A DNA stretch of 14,844 nucleotides from assembly GCA_029777225.1 (NCBI GenBank), contig JAKOSR010000093.1, positions 1-14,844 of the forward strand. The letters run 5' to 3'. The notes under the pieces are model-generated. The model did not search any database. It saw nothing but the letters and a program-made list of their open reading frames with translations, and was not told the origin of the DNA. Source of the stretch: Chloroflexota bacterium. Its GTDB lineage: Bacteria; Chloroflexota; Anaerolineae; Anaerolineales; Anaerolineaceae. Positions 7,697 to 14,844 of this stretch are shown here, piece by piece (the first letter of the stretch is position 1; every line of letters begins with the position of its first letter). The translations under genes were made by a program, and so were the position numbers.

Positions 7697-8227
7697 TTAG
7701 TGTTTATGCCCGTTATGGCGGGGGGAAAACTTGTCTGGTGGTTGGATGGGCTGGTTATCCGATGGCCAGGTTGGCCTGCCCTGCGAGATAACCACCCGCG
7801 CCCACTTCGCCAACGCAGCCATTTGAGCGCGTTCACACCAAAACCTGACCCTGTCCGGCTCCTCAAGCCCATCCTTATCTTCCAGCCTGATGGATTCCAG
7901 CGTGAGCGCCACCTTGTCAGCAGGGGCGTCATACCCCAGGTTTATCTCCCCAACCCTGAAAAAGGTATCGTACGCTCCCGTTATGCGCATCTGCTCTTCT
8001 GAATAGTCACCTTCCGACTGTGCAAGCGCTGGAAAGCGGGTGTCCAGCTCCGCCAACAGTTGTTCCACGCCCACCACAAGTGCCTGAAGTTGGAATTTCT
8101 CCAATACGAGCGTCACCATGCGTTCATTATCACCGCCCTGGATGTAAAATACACGCTCTCCTGGTTTACCAATCGCGTCCACTCTCAATACAGTTGTCGG
8201 AAAAAAATCCAGTTCCATGCCGGCCAT
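7697..8227 (-). CDS. DUF3090 family protein with altered C-terminal tail
   Basis: This 176-residue protein fits DUF3090 (TIGR03847): an N-terminal region with RVFYIQGGDNERMVTLVLEK (25-44), EQLLAELD (55-62), INLGYDAPADKVALTLES (95-112), then FWCERAQMAALAKWARVV (129-146). The tail from 150 starts GRPTWPSDNQP and ends SPRHNGH. In the members I remember this tail reads like GRP-x-CPxCGxPxDPxGHxCPRxNG, a zinc-ribbon-like element; here the three Cys and the His align to W, D, S and K while the surrounding residues remain. The start is ATG at 8227 with AAGGA six bases upstream, 25 bases after dnaE. The biochemical role of the family is unknown; proximity to the kinase-like gene suggests a shared task. 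Confidence 0.84.
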   Translation of the reverse strand: MAGMELDFFPTTVLRVDAIGKPGERVFYIQGGDNERMVTLVLEKFQLQALVVGVEQLLAELDTRFPALAQSEGDYSEEQMRITGAYDTFFRVGEINLGYDAPADKVALTLESIRLEDKDGLEEPDRVRFWCERAQMAALAKWARVVISQGRPTWPSDNQPIQPPDKFSPRHNGHKH

Positions 8228-8252
8228 TGACCATCCTTTATGCTGTTAAAAC

Positions 8253-11200
8253 TTAGTATTCTTCGATTTCCAGGTTGTCTTCCCCCACCAGGCGTATCAG
8301 TTGCTGCCGCAGTTCCTCGCACCAATGCGTACGGTCATTCGGGAAGACAATCCGCAACGGCTCGTCGCGTTCAACAAATTGGAAGCTAAACGGCATATCT
8401 CCAGGCCGTGAGATTAACAGCCCATGGATGTGATTCAATTTGCGGTACTCCCGCGGGATGTCGTTCTCCCCATCCAGGTGAATAATCAACAGCTTGCGGG
8501 GCACCTGTGGTTCCATGCTAAAGGTTGTGTTTTCTGCGGCCACGGTCTCAACCACGGTCACTGTCATGGCCGGCTCTGCCGCGGCCGCTTCTGCCGTAAA
8601 CCCGGCCAGCAAGCTGGGAGAAACTCCACCAGTCTCCTCCCGCGGCGGGTTTTCATCAGCAGCTGGGTCTGGGACGTCCTCCACCTCTGGTGCCCACGCT
8701 TCCAGGCCTTCCGCTTCCACACCGGTCATTTCCTCCCAGGCCACGCCCCCTGATGAGCCCTCCTCCATACCAACCCCATCCTCGTCGATGTAATCGAAGG
8801 ATTCCTCCAGGTCATTCCTGGTCTCCTCCTCGTCCGCAACATCTGGCTGGACCGAATCATTATAGGCGTAGCGGGAGAGAACGCGCATATTGGGCAGGAA
8901 TTTCTCAAGCATCAACTCAAAGTCCGGCCCCCCAAAGCGGGAATCGGAAAAGCTTTCGCCCAGCCCGTCTGTCTCCACCCGGGTTATCGAATCCACTTTG
9001 ACCGAAACCCCCTGCTCGCGAGCATCGGCATTCCCTCGCACAATCACCAGCGCCCCTGGGTCCAAGATGGCATTATAGGCCTGCCAGGTTTTCACAAACA
9101 GGACCAAATCAATCTCCCCGTATTGGTCCTCGATGGTGGCAAATCCCATGTAGTCGCCTTTTTTGGTCAGGTAGGGGCGCACCTTCTTAATCACACCCCC
9201 CACCGCCACTTTGGTTTCGGTTTCAATCTCGCTCAGCGTGTTGGAAAAATGCGTGAGCTTGTCGTTAATGAGGCTCATATACCGTCGCAGAGGGTGTTCC
9301 GAGACGTACAAACCAAGCAGCTCTTTTTCCCAATCCAGTTCCTGCTTCTTGTCCAGCGACCCGCCCGAGCGCAGTTGCACCATTCCACCGCCATCCGCGG
9401 CACCGCCAAACAGGTCCATTTGGCCCATCCCCGCGGCACGGAAATAGCTGCCCGAGATGTTGACCATCTGGTCCAGCGCCATCAGCAGCGCCTGCCTTGG
9501 GCCGAGGCTGTCCAGCGCGCCCACCTTGATGAGGCACTCCAACGGTCGCTTCTGCACCGAACGCAGGTCCACCCGGCGCACAAAATCGTTGATGTCCGTG
9601 AACGGCCGGCCGTTTCTCGCCTGGACGATGATATCCACCGGGTTCTGGCCAACGTTCTTGACCGCTCCCAGGCCAAACCGGATGGCAGACTTGCCTTCCG
9701 GCAAATCCTCGATGCTAAAATCGTATTCGCTGAAGTTCACGTCCGGCGGCAACACTTCCAGCCCCATTTCCCGGCTTTCAGCCACATACCTGGCGCATTT
9801 GTCAGCGTCGTTTTTCCAGGCCGAGAGCAGGGCGGTCATGTATTCCACGGGGTAATGGCTTTTCAAATAGGCCGTCTTCACCGCGATCATGCCATAGTTG
9901 GTGGCGTGCCCCTTGTTAAACCCATAATGGGCGAACGCTTCCCAGTGTTTAAAGATGGACTCCGCCGTCTCCTGGTCTATGCCATTCTTCATCGCGCCCT
10001 TTATGAACTTGGCGTGATGCTTTTTCACTTCCTTTTCTTTCTTCTTAGAAATGGCGGAACGCAGGTCATCCGATTCGCCCGGGGTATACCCTCCCAGCTG
10101 GATGGCAGCGGTCATAATCTGTTCCTGGTACACCGCGTGCCCATACGTTTCTTCAAGGATGGGTTTCAGCTTGGGATGTTGGTATTCAACCGGGAGTTCC
10201 CCGTGCATGTTGGCAATATATTTTGGGATAATCTCCATGGGGCCAGGCCTGTACAGCGCAACCATGGCAATCACGTGGCTGAGCTTTGTGGGTTGCATCT
10301 GGGTGATGAAGCGGGTCATGCCAGTGCTTTCCAGCTGGAAGACGCCCGTGGTATGGCCCTCCCCCAGGAACTTGAACACCTCAGGCTCATCCGTGGGGAT
10401 GTCACGCAAATTCAGCCGGATTCCATGCCTTTTGGCAATGTATTCTGTCGCCCTGGCCATGATGGTGAGCGTCACCAATCCTAAAAAGTCCACTTTCAGC
10501 AGGCCGAGTTCATTAATCCCTTTCATGTCGTACTGCGACACGGATTTGATGGGCAAATCCTCGCTCTGGCTGGTAGGCCGGTGCAAGGGTAGGTATTCTG
10601 TCAGGGGTTTGTCGCTGATGATGACGCCAGCGGCATGCGTCCCCACGTTGCGGATGGAACCCTCCATCCGGCCGGCCGTATCAATTAGTTTCTTAATTTG
10701 CTCCGACGAGTCGTACATGGCTTTCAAATCGGGCGTCGTCTTTAGGCATTCCGAGATTGGCGCCTGTATCCCCTGGGAGGGTCCCGGCACGGCTTTGGCC
10801 ACCCGGTCAACTTCCGGCAAGGGAATATCCATCACCCGGCCAACATCCCGGATGGCGCCCCGCGCATTCATGGCGTTAAAGGTGATGATTTGCGCCACCT
10901 TGTCCGCGCCATACTTACGGTTGCAATACTCCATCACTTCCGCCCGGCGGTCATCCTGGAAATCCAGGTCGATATCAGGCATAGTGACTCGGTCAGGGTT
11001 CAGGAAGCGCTCAAACATCAATTGGTGTTCCAGCGGCTCCACGGAGGTGATATCCAGGGCAAACGCGACCAGGGAACCATTACCTGAGCCACGCACGTTG
11101 TACCAGATGTTCTGTTCACGCGAGAAACGGCACAGGTCCCACACGATGAGGAAGTATTCGGCGAAGCCCATCTGGTTAATGATTCCCAGTTCGTACTTCA

Positions 11201-12164
11201 GGCGCTGTTGAATATCTGCATCCCGGTTGTGGCCGGGGATGTTCCGCTCCAGGCCGGCCTGGCAGAGCGCTTCCAGGTGCGTGGCGGGGTCCACCCCCTC
11301 AGGCAGTTCAAACAGCGGCAGGTGGTAACTTTTGCGGGTGAGGTCCACATCGCAGCGTTCGGCAATGGCCAGCGTATTCTGCAGCGCGTCCGGAACGTCA
11401 GTAAACAGCGCGGACATTTCATGGGGGCTGCGCAGGTAGTACGAATCGTCCGACATGCGCATCCGGTCATGGTCGGCAAGCCGCTTGCCAGTCTGCACGC
11501 ACAGGAGGATATCCTGCAATTCCGCGTCCTCCTTGCGGATATAGTGCACATCATTCGTGGCGATGAGCGGCATGCCTGTTTTCCGGGCCAGTGCCACCAA
11601 CCCCTGGTTGACCCTTTCCTGGTCTGGCAGGTTGTGGCTCTGTAATTCCAGGTAAAAATGCTCCGGGCCAAACACCTCCCGGTACCACGCCAGCGCCCTG
11701 TCAACCTGGCCCCCATCCCCCGAAACAATTGCCCTGGGTAGCTCTCCCGAAAGACAGGCCGAGCTGCCAATCAGGCCAGCGGCGTGTTCAGCGAGGTAAG
11801 CCTTGTCGATGCGGGGATGGGAATAGAAGCCCTCCAATTGGCTGGTTGAGGCAATTTTGAGCAGGTTGCGGTAACCTTCCATGTTCTCAGCCAACAGCAC
11901 CAGGTGGAAGGGGTGACGGTCTTTTTGCGCGTCCCGGTCCTGCATCCCACGTGGGGCCAGGTATGTTTCGAGGCCGATGATGGGTTTAATCCCCGCAGCC
12001 TGGGCGGCTGAAAAGAAGCTGAGCGACCCAAACATGGTGCCATGGTCAGTAAGCGCGAGCGCGGGCATGCCCAATGCTTTCGCGCGGGCCACCAGGTCCT
12101 CCGGTTTGCCAAAGCCATCCAGGACGGAATAGGAAGAATGAACATGCAGGTGAACAAATGTCAT
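8253..12164 (-). CDS. dnaE: DNA polymerase III alpha subunit
   Basis: This is the replicative polymerase, 1303 residues, longer than the usual 1150-1200. An N-terminal PHP domain keeps its metal ligands: H7 and H9, D40/H41, E66, H87, C137, D205 and H207, which suggests an active proofreading site. The polymerase core shows RGSGNGSLVAFALDIT (358-371), PDIDLDF with catalytic D399 and D401 (396-402), and LLKVDFLGL for the third aspartate. An OB fold follows (VAVGGVIKKVRPYLTKKGDY, then GEIDLVLFVKTW). Residues about 1106-1217 are an acidic, Gly/Ala/Glu-rich linker, probably disordered. A conserved C-terminal domain (LLIIHL to LEIEEY) ends the protein. No intein is present. The start is ATG at 12164, opening MTFVHLHVHSSYSVLDG, with a poor Shine-Dalgarno. 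The next gene lies 25 bases downstream. Confidence 0.98.
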   Translation of the reverse strand: MTFVHLHVHSSYSVLDGFGKPEDLVARAKALGMPALALTDHGTMFGSLSFFSAAQAAGIKPIIGLETYLAPRGMQDRDAQKDRHPFHLVLLAENMEGYRNLLKIASTSQLEGFYSHPRIDKAYLAEHAAGLIGSSACLSGELPRAIVSGDGGQVDRALAWYREVFGPEHFYLELQSHNLPDQERVNQGLVALARKTGMPLIATNDVHYIRKEDAELQDILLCVQTGKRLADHDRMRMSDDSYYLRSPHEMSALFTDVPDALQNTLAIAERCDVDLTRKSYHLPLFELPEGVDPATHLEALCQAGLERNIPGHNRDADIQQRLKYELGIINQMGFAEYFLIVWDLCRFSREQNIWYNVRGSGNGSLVAFALDITSVEPLEHQLMFERFLNPDRVTMPDIDLDFQDDRRAEVMEYCNRKYGADKVAQIITFNAMNARGAIRDVGRVMDIPLPEVDRVAKAVPGPSQGIQAPISECLKTTPDLKAMYDSSEQIKKLIDTAGRMEGSIRNVGTHAAGVIISDKPLTEYLPLHRPTSQSEDLPIKSVSQYDMKGINELGLLKVDFLGLVTLTIMARATEYIAKRHGIRLNLRDIPTDEPEVFKFLGEGHTTGVFQLESTGMTRFITQMQPTKLSHVIAMVALYRPGPMEIIPKYIANMHGELPVEYQHPKLKPILEETYGHAVYQEQIMTAAIQLGGYTPGESDDLRSAISKKKEKEVKKHHAKFIKGAMKNGIDQETAESIFKHWEAFAHYGFNKGHATNYGMIAVKTAYLKSHYPVEYMTALLSAWKNDADKCARYVAESREMGLEVLPPDVNFSEYDFSIEDLPEGKSAIRFGLGAVKNVGQNPVDIIVQARNGRPFTDINDFVRRVDLRSVQKRPLECLIKVGALDSLGPRQALLMALDQMVNISGSYFRAAGMGQMDLFGGAADGGGMVQLRSGGSLDKKQELDWEKELLGLYVSEHPLRRYMSLINDKLTHFSNTLSEIETETKVAVGGVIKKVRPYLTKKGDYMGFATIEDQYGEIDLVLFVKTWQAYNAILDPGALVIVRGNADAREQGVSVKVDSITRVETDGLGESFSDSRFGGPDFELMLEKFLPNMRVLSRYAYNDSVQPDVADEEETRNDLEESFDYIDEDGVGMEEGSSGGVAWEEMTGVEAEGLEAWAPEVEDVPDPAADENPPREETGGVSPSLLAGFTAEAAAAEPAMTVTVVETVAAENTTFSMEPQVPRKLLIIHLDGENDIPREYRKLNHIHGLLISRPGDMPFSFQFVERDEPLRIVFPNDRTHWCEELRQQLIRLVGEDNLEIEEY

Positions 12165-12247
12165 GGTAATGAATTATTCCCGGTTTTCCCTGTAAGTCTC
12201 TCCGTTCAGAGCCGCGCCCGACCCCTTGCGGGTTTAATCATGCTAGG
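12165..12247 (-). other. Presumed dnaE 5' leader
   Basis: If the promoter at 12254-12262 is used, the mRNA has a leader of about 83 bases. It contains CCCGCAAGGG, which can form a short three-pair stem with a GCAA tetraloop, and later GGGAATAATTC before the ATG, with no good Shine-Dalgarno. I see no known riboswitch or tRNA here. Function is not shown. Confidence 0.3.
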
Positions 12248-12253
12248 TAAAAA

Positions 12254-12262
12254 AGTATAGCA
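12254..12262 (-). promoter_or_regulatory. Extended -10 promoter for dnaE
   Basis: The minus strand reads TGC-TATACT, a TGn extended -10 with five of six matches to TATAAT. It sits in the 175-base gap upstream of dnaE and points towards it, placing transcription start near 12247. No convincing -35 hexamer is seen 16-18 bases upstream, which an extended -10 can tolerate. Confidence 0.5.
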
Positions 12263-12339
12263 CACCGGAATTAACGCTTCCCGATGAGCAGTTTTAGGCA
12301 ATTCGTAAATAGGTGGGATGAATGATAAAAGCCAGCGCC

Positions 12340-13353
12340 TTACGCCTGCCCTGAATGCATTTTTGAGTAAACCGGGTGGCCACAGAACATTACCAGCTCG
12401 TCCAAATCTGCCAGGCGGTTCTGGTCTCTGGTTGCGGCCATCGTCTCTTCTGATATTTGCCGGTTGGCCCTGACAGCGTCCCCCAAAAACCCAAACATGA
12501 CCAGGATGATGCCCGCCAGCACCAGCGTTCCGCCGATGGAGACAGACTGAATGTAGCGGGAGCCGGTGTCGTAGAAAAGATAGTAAATCAGAAAGCGCAA
12601 CAGCAGGATGGCTCCCAACCCAAACAGGGTGCCTCCGATGGAAAGGAAGGTCCGCAGCGGTTGGTAGAGCACATAAGAGCGGATAATCGCCCCTCCCTGG
12701 TGCCAGATGAAATTCATCATGCCCTTGTGAAGGCGTGATTCACGCGCCACCGGGTTGGTGTGGATGGGGACGTGGTTAATCCGCATGTGCCCCTTACCGG
12801 CCTGGATGAGGGTTTCAAGCGTGTAGGAATAGGGATTGTAAACTTCCATGCGCAAGGCAGCATAACGCGAAAAAGCCCTAAACCCACTGGCCGCGTCTGG
12901 CACGTTGGTGGAGGAAACCTTGCGCACAAACGCGCTGCCGATGGATTCCATCACGCGTTTCAGCGGGGAGAAATTCCGGTTTTCCTGCGTCTGGCGGTCC
13001 CCCACCACGAGATCTGCCTCCCCGCTGAGAATTGGGGCAATCAGGGCCCCTATCTCGCTGCCCGGGTACTGGTTATCCGCGTCCGTGTTGACAATCACAT
13101 CCGCACCCAGGGCCAACGCGAACTGGAGCCCGTCGATGAACGCGCGCGAAAGCCCCCGGTTTTGGCGGTGCCTGAGCACGTAATCCGCGCCGCTATCCAG
13201 CGCGATTTGTCCTGTTCCGTCGCTCGAACCATCATCAATCACGAGCACCACAATTTCCTCCACGCCCGGCAGGGACTGTGGCAATTCGGCAAGCACGGAA
13301 GGCAGGGAAGCGGCTTCGTTATAGGCAGGAATTTGAATGACAAGCTTGGTCAT
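12340..13353 (-). CDS. Family 2 glycosyltransferase with two C-terminal membrane helices (DPM1/GtrB-like)
   Basis: The enzyme probably moves a sugar from a nucleotide donor to polyprenyl phosphate on the cytoplasmic membrane face. The 337 residues start LVIQIPAYNEAASLP (4-18), with VIDDGSSDGT (38-47), NRGLSRAFIDG (65-75), the DxD-type motif NTDADNQY (89-96), and VPDAASGFRAFSR (151-163), all typical of the dolichyl-phosphate-mannose synthase branch. Two hydrophobic helices follow at about 235-260 and 270-291, with a polar tail. The start is ATG at 13353, with GGAG seven bases upstream. It is divergent from the CAP/LysM gene and ends 175 bases before dnaE begins. The product could serve the GT-C-like membrane proteins downstream of folK, but that link is inference. 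Sugar specificity unknown. Confidence 0.92.
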   Translation of the reverse strand: MTKLVIQIPAYNEAASLPSVLAELPQSLPGVEEIVVLVIDDGSSDGTGQIALDSGADYVLRHRQNRGLSRAFIDGLQFALALGADVIVNTDADNQYPGSEIGALIAPILSGEADLVVGDRQTQENRNFSPLKRVMESIGSAFVRKVSSTNVPDAASGFRAFSRYAALRMEVYNPYSYTLETLIQAGKGHMRINHVPIHTNPVARESRLHKGMMNFIWHQGGAIIRSYVLYQPLRTFLSIGGTLFGLGAILLLRFLIYYLFYDTGSRYIQSVSIGGTLVLAGIILVMFGFLGDAVRANRQISEETMAATRDQNRLADLDELVMFCGHPVYSKMHSGQA

Positions 13354-13380
13354 AGGCTGGCTCCAATGGCTGTTATGTCT

Positions 13381-13386
13381 ATTTTA
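13381..13386 (-). promoter_or_regulatory. Weak candidate -10 box for the GT2 gene
   Basis: The minus strand reads TAAAAT about 28 bases upstream of the GT2 ATG in the divergent region. No good -35 is seen at 16-18 bases, so this is only a suggestion. Confidence 0.25.
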
Positions 13387-13426
13387 CCCTCTTCACCCCG
13401 TCATTGGGAACTTTACAAGCCTCAAC

Positions 13427-13439
13427 CCCGGGTTCCGGG
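13427..13439. repeat. Perfect inverted repeat in the divergent promoter region
   Basis: CCCGG-GTT-CCGGG is a perfect five-pair inverted repeat with a three-base spacer. It lies where the -35 element of the rightward promoter would be. It could be a small operator or a short hairpin; the following CCTCTTTT resembles a weak terminator tract on the plus strand. Confidence 0.4.
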
Positions 13440-13453
13440 CCTCTTTTGAAATG

Positions 13454-13462
13454 TGGTATATA
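13454..13462 (+). promoter_or_regulatory. Extended -10 promoter of the CAP/LysM gene
   Basis: TGG-TATATA is a TGn extended -10 sequence. Transcription from it would begin near 13469, almost at the ATG at 13471, so the transcript may be leaderless; no Shine-Dalgarno is seen before this ATG. No TTGACA-like -35 accompanies it. Confidence 0.35.
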
Positions 13463-13470
13463 TGCAATGG

Positions 13471-14844
13471 ATGAAAACCATCAAGAGAAACTTCAGCATC
13501 TGGCTTGCCATCCTGGTTCTGGCTTTGGCTTTTTTCACTTCCCTGCCAAGGCCCGCCCTGGCTGAAGCGCCGGCAAGGCCGCTCGCCGAAGTGACCGCTT
13601 ACGACCTTATTGCGGCCATGAATTCCCTGCGCGTCTCCTTTGGCCTGCCGGCCCTGATTGAGGACCCCGTGATTGATGGCGTCGCCCAGTACACCGCCCA
13701 GGTCATGGCAGACCAGCTGCTCTCCTGGCACATTGGCGATGTCAAGGGCAGAATCGCGGCGGCCGGCTACGGTGGTGGTGGCACCGTTTGGGCGACCGAA
13801 AACTTCGCCGTAGGCTCTGAAGGTATCACCATCGACCAGATTATGCTGATGTGGGCAGATGAAGACCACATGCGCCCGGCCAACAAGGCTTATTACTGCA
13901 ATGTTGGGGCTGGGGTTGCCACAGCCGCCAATGGCATGACTTATTTCATCCTCCAGGCTGCCTATGTTTCTGGCAAGGAATGTGGCACCTACACAACCGG
14001 CGGTGTCACCAACCCGATAGGTGGTTCCACGGTGCCCAGCGTGCCAGGCATCATCGTGCCAGTGCAGGTCGCCGAAGCCGGCCCGGACGGAAATAGGGTG
14101 CACCTGGTCAAGTCTGGCCAGTCATTCTGGGCCATTGCCGTGGCCTATCAGGTGACCATCAAGGAAATCCTGGCCTGGAACAACCTACCTGAAGGTTACC
14201 AACTGCAGATTGGTGACGAACTCACCATCCCGGGCCCGAATTCATCGGGCTATGCCACCCCAACCCCGGTCGGGATGGTGATTGCCAACACGCCTGCCGC
14301 GGACGGGAAAATCACCCATGAAATCCAGGCCTACCAGAACCTCAGCACCATCGCCGCCGCTTACGGCGTGACCGTGGAACGCCTGCTGGAACTCAACGGC
14401 TTAAGCATCGATACCCCCCTGCAAATTGGCCAGGTTCTGCTGGTTCACCCCTCCAACAACACCCCCACGCCCACACCCCGGCCGCTGACACCCATCGAAA
14501 TGCTCACCCCCGCCGCTGATGGCAAGTATTATCATGTGGTCAAAGAGGGCCAAAACGCGTCCTGGATAGCGGGTTACTACGGGGTTTCCCTGGCCGACCT
14601 GATGGCCTGGAACGCCATGAACAATACCACCGTCCTTTACCCCGGCGACCGGCTTCTGCTCCAGGTCACCCCTCCTGCCACCGTCACCCCCACACCCCTC
14701 CCCCCGACACCCACCCCGCAACCTTCGCCCACCACAGCCCCAACCCATACGGCCACGCTCATCCCGCCCACCCCCACTTCGGACCCGGCCACCCTGGCCG
14801 GCACGCAGACAGAGGATAAGGGTGGTTCGGACTTATGGTGGCTG
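13471..14844 (+). CDS. Secreted CAP-domain protein with three LysM modules (cut by window edge)
   Basis: I translated this by hand from ATG 13471; it stays open for 458 codons to the window edge. Residues 1-31 form a signal peptide (MKTIKRN, hydrophobic core, cleavage after ALA31). A CAP/SCP domain spans about 44-171: NSLRVSFGLPAL (51-62), H87, ATEN with E110, and DEDH with H133 match the H-E-D/E-H cavity; C143 and C171 could pair. LysM modules lie at about 209-254 (VHLVKSGQSFWAIAVAY), 281-326 and 353-399 (YYHVVKEGQNASWIAGYYG), bound by Pro/Thr/Ser-rich linkers. After a long Pro/Thr stretch (400-446) it reaches GGSDLWWL, perhaps the start of a membrane anchor. LysM binds GlcNAc-containing glycans, so the protein is probably surface bound; the function of bacterial CAP domains is mostly unknown. 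A start at ATG 13462 would add three residues. Confidence 0.9.
   Translation, partial: MKTIKRNFSIWLAILVLALAFFTSLPRPALAEAPARPLAEVTAYDLIAAMNSLRVSFGLPALIEDPVIDGVAQYTAQVMADQLLSWHIGDVKGRIAAAGYGGGGTVWATENFAVGSEGITIDQIMLMWADEDHMRPANKAYYCNVGAGVATAANGMTYFILQAAYVSGKECGTYTTGGVTNPIGGSTVPSVPGIIVPVQVAEAGPDGNRVHLVKSGQSFWAIAVAYQVTIKEILAWNNLPEGYQLQIGDELTIPGPNSSGYATPTPVGMVIANTPAADGKITHEIQAYQNLSTIAAAYGVTVERLLELNGLSIDTPLQIGQVLLVHPSNNTPTPTPRPLTPIEMLTPAADGKYYHVVKEGQNASWIAGYYGVSLADLMAWNAMNNTTVLYPGDRLLLQVTPPATVTPTPLPPTPTPQPSPTTAPTHTATLIPPTPTSDPATLAGTQTEDKGGSDLWWL

Noticed and set aside
9123..11211. Two long open frames (453 and 386 codons) on the plus strand opposite dnaE
   Set aside because: They lie antisense to the strongly conserved dnaE, have no recognisable motif, and are explained by the codon composition of a GC-rich gene.
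8253..12164. Intein or split gene as the reason for the long DnaE
   Set aside because: The reading frame is continuous with all polymerase motifs in normal order; the extra length is the acidic linker, without intein splicing motifs.
12300..12345. Possible rho-independent terminator after the GT2 gene
   Set aside because: GGCGTAAGGCGCTGGCTTTT has a short T tract, but the two arms do not pair well enough to form a convincing stem.
13393..14103. Minus-strand open frame of 236 codons
   Set aside because: It is antisense to the signal peptide and CAP domain, which are well supported on the plus strand.
14401..14748. Glycine-rich minus-strand open frame of 115 codons
   Set aside because: It is the complement of the Pro/Thr linkers of the CAP/LysM protein; Pro codons give Gly on the other strand.
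14461..14790. Repetitive CCCACACCC-like sequence as a tandem repeat or CRISPR
   Set aside because: The pattern is the coding sequence for Thr-Pro-rich linkers, irregular in period, with no repeat-spacer structure.

Overview
The window looks like a chromosomal segment of a Chloroflexota bacterium, probably class Anaerolineae. I infer this from the neighbouring DUF3090 and SCO1664-family genes (known to me mainly from Actinobacteria and Chloroflexi), the DnaE with an apparently intact PHP site, the secreted CAP/LysM protein with Pro/Thr-rich linkers, and the fairly high GC content. No 16S rRNA or other marker is present, so the placement is tentative. No tRNA, rRNA, CRISPR array, insertion sequence or phage gene was seen.

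Layout: nearly everything lies on the minus strand, read from high to low coordinates. At the right end (13471-14844, plus strand, cut by the window edge) is a secreted CAP-domain protein with three LysM modules. It is divergent from a GT2 polyprenyl-phosphate-type glycosyltransferase (12340-13353). After a 175-base gap that carries a good extended -10 promoter comes dnaE (8253-12164, replicative DNA polymerase). It is closely followed by a DUF3090 gene (7697-8227), an SCO1664-family kinase-like gene (6953-7681), a homoserine dehydrogenase without ACT domain (hom, 5872-6906, with its own possible promoter), and folK (5394-5867).

The left third is an envelope-glycan block: two paralogous multi-pass membrane proteins with a shared W-x-DSLHHTLI loop motif and a common C-terminal extramembrane domain (3565-5400 and 1621-3540, proposed GT-C-type transferases), then a GT4 glycosyltransferase (374-1570) and the 5' part of a GT2 glycosyltransferase that runs off the left edge (1-374). 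The last two overlap as TAATG, and folK overlaps the first membrane protein, so the row from hom to the left edge is plausibly one transcript. The housekeeping genes (replication, threonine/methionine and folate pathways) therefore seem to be co-transcribed with surface glycan genes.

Most interesting points: the DUF3090 protein has apparently lost every Cys/His of the zinc-ribbon-like tail I remember for this family; the SCO1664/DUF3090 pair sits here without its actinobacterial neighbours; and the tandem membrane paralogues look like an undescribed pair of GT-C-like enzymes. There is no gene-free stretch longer than 300 bases.
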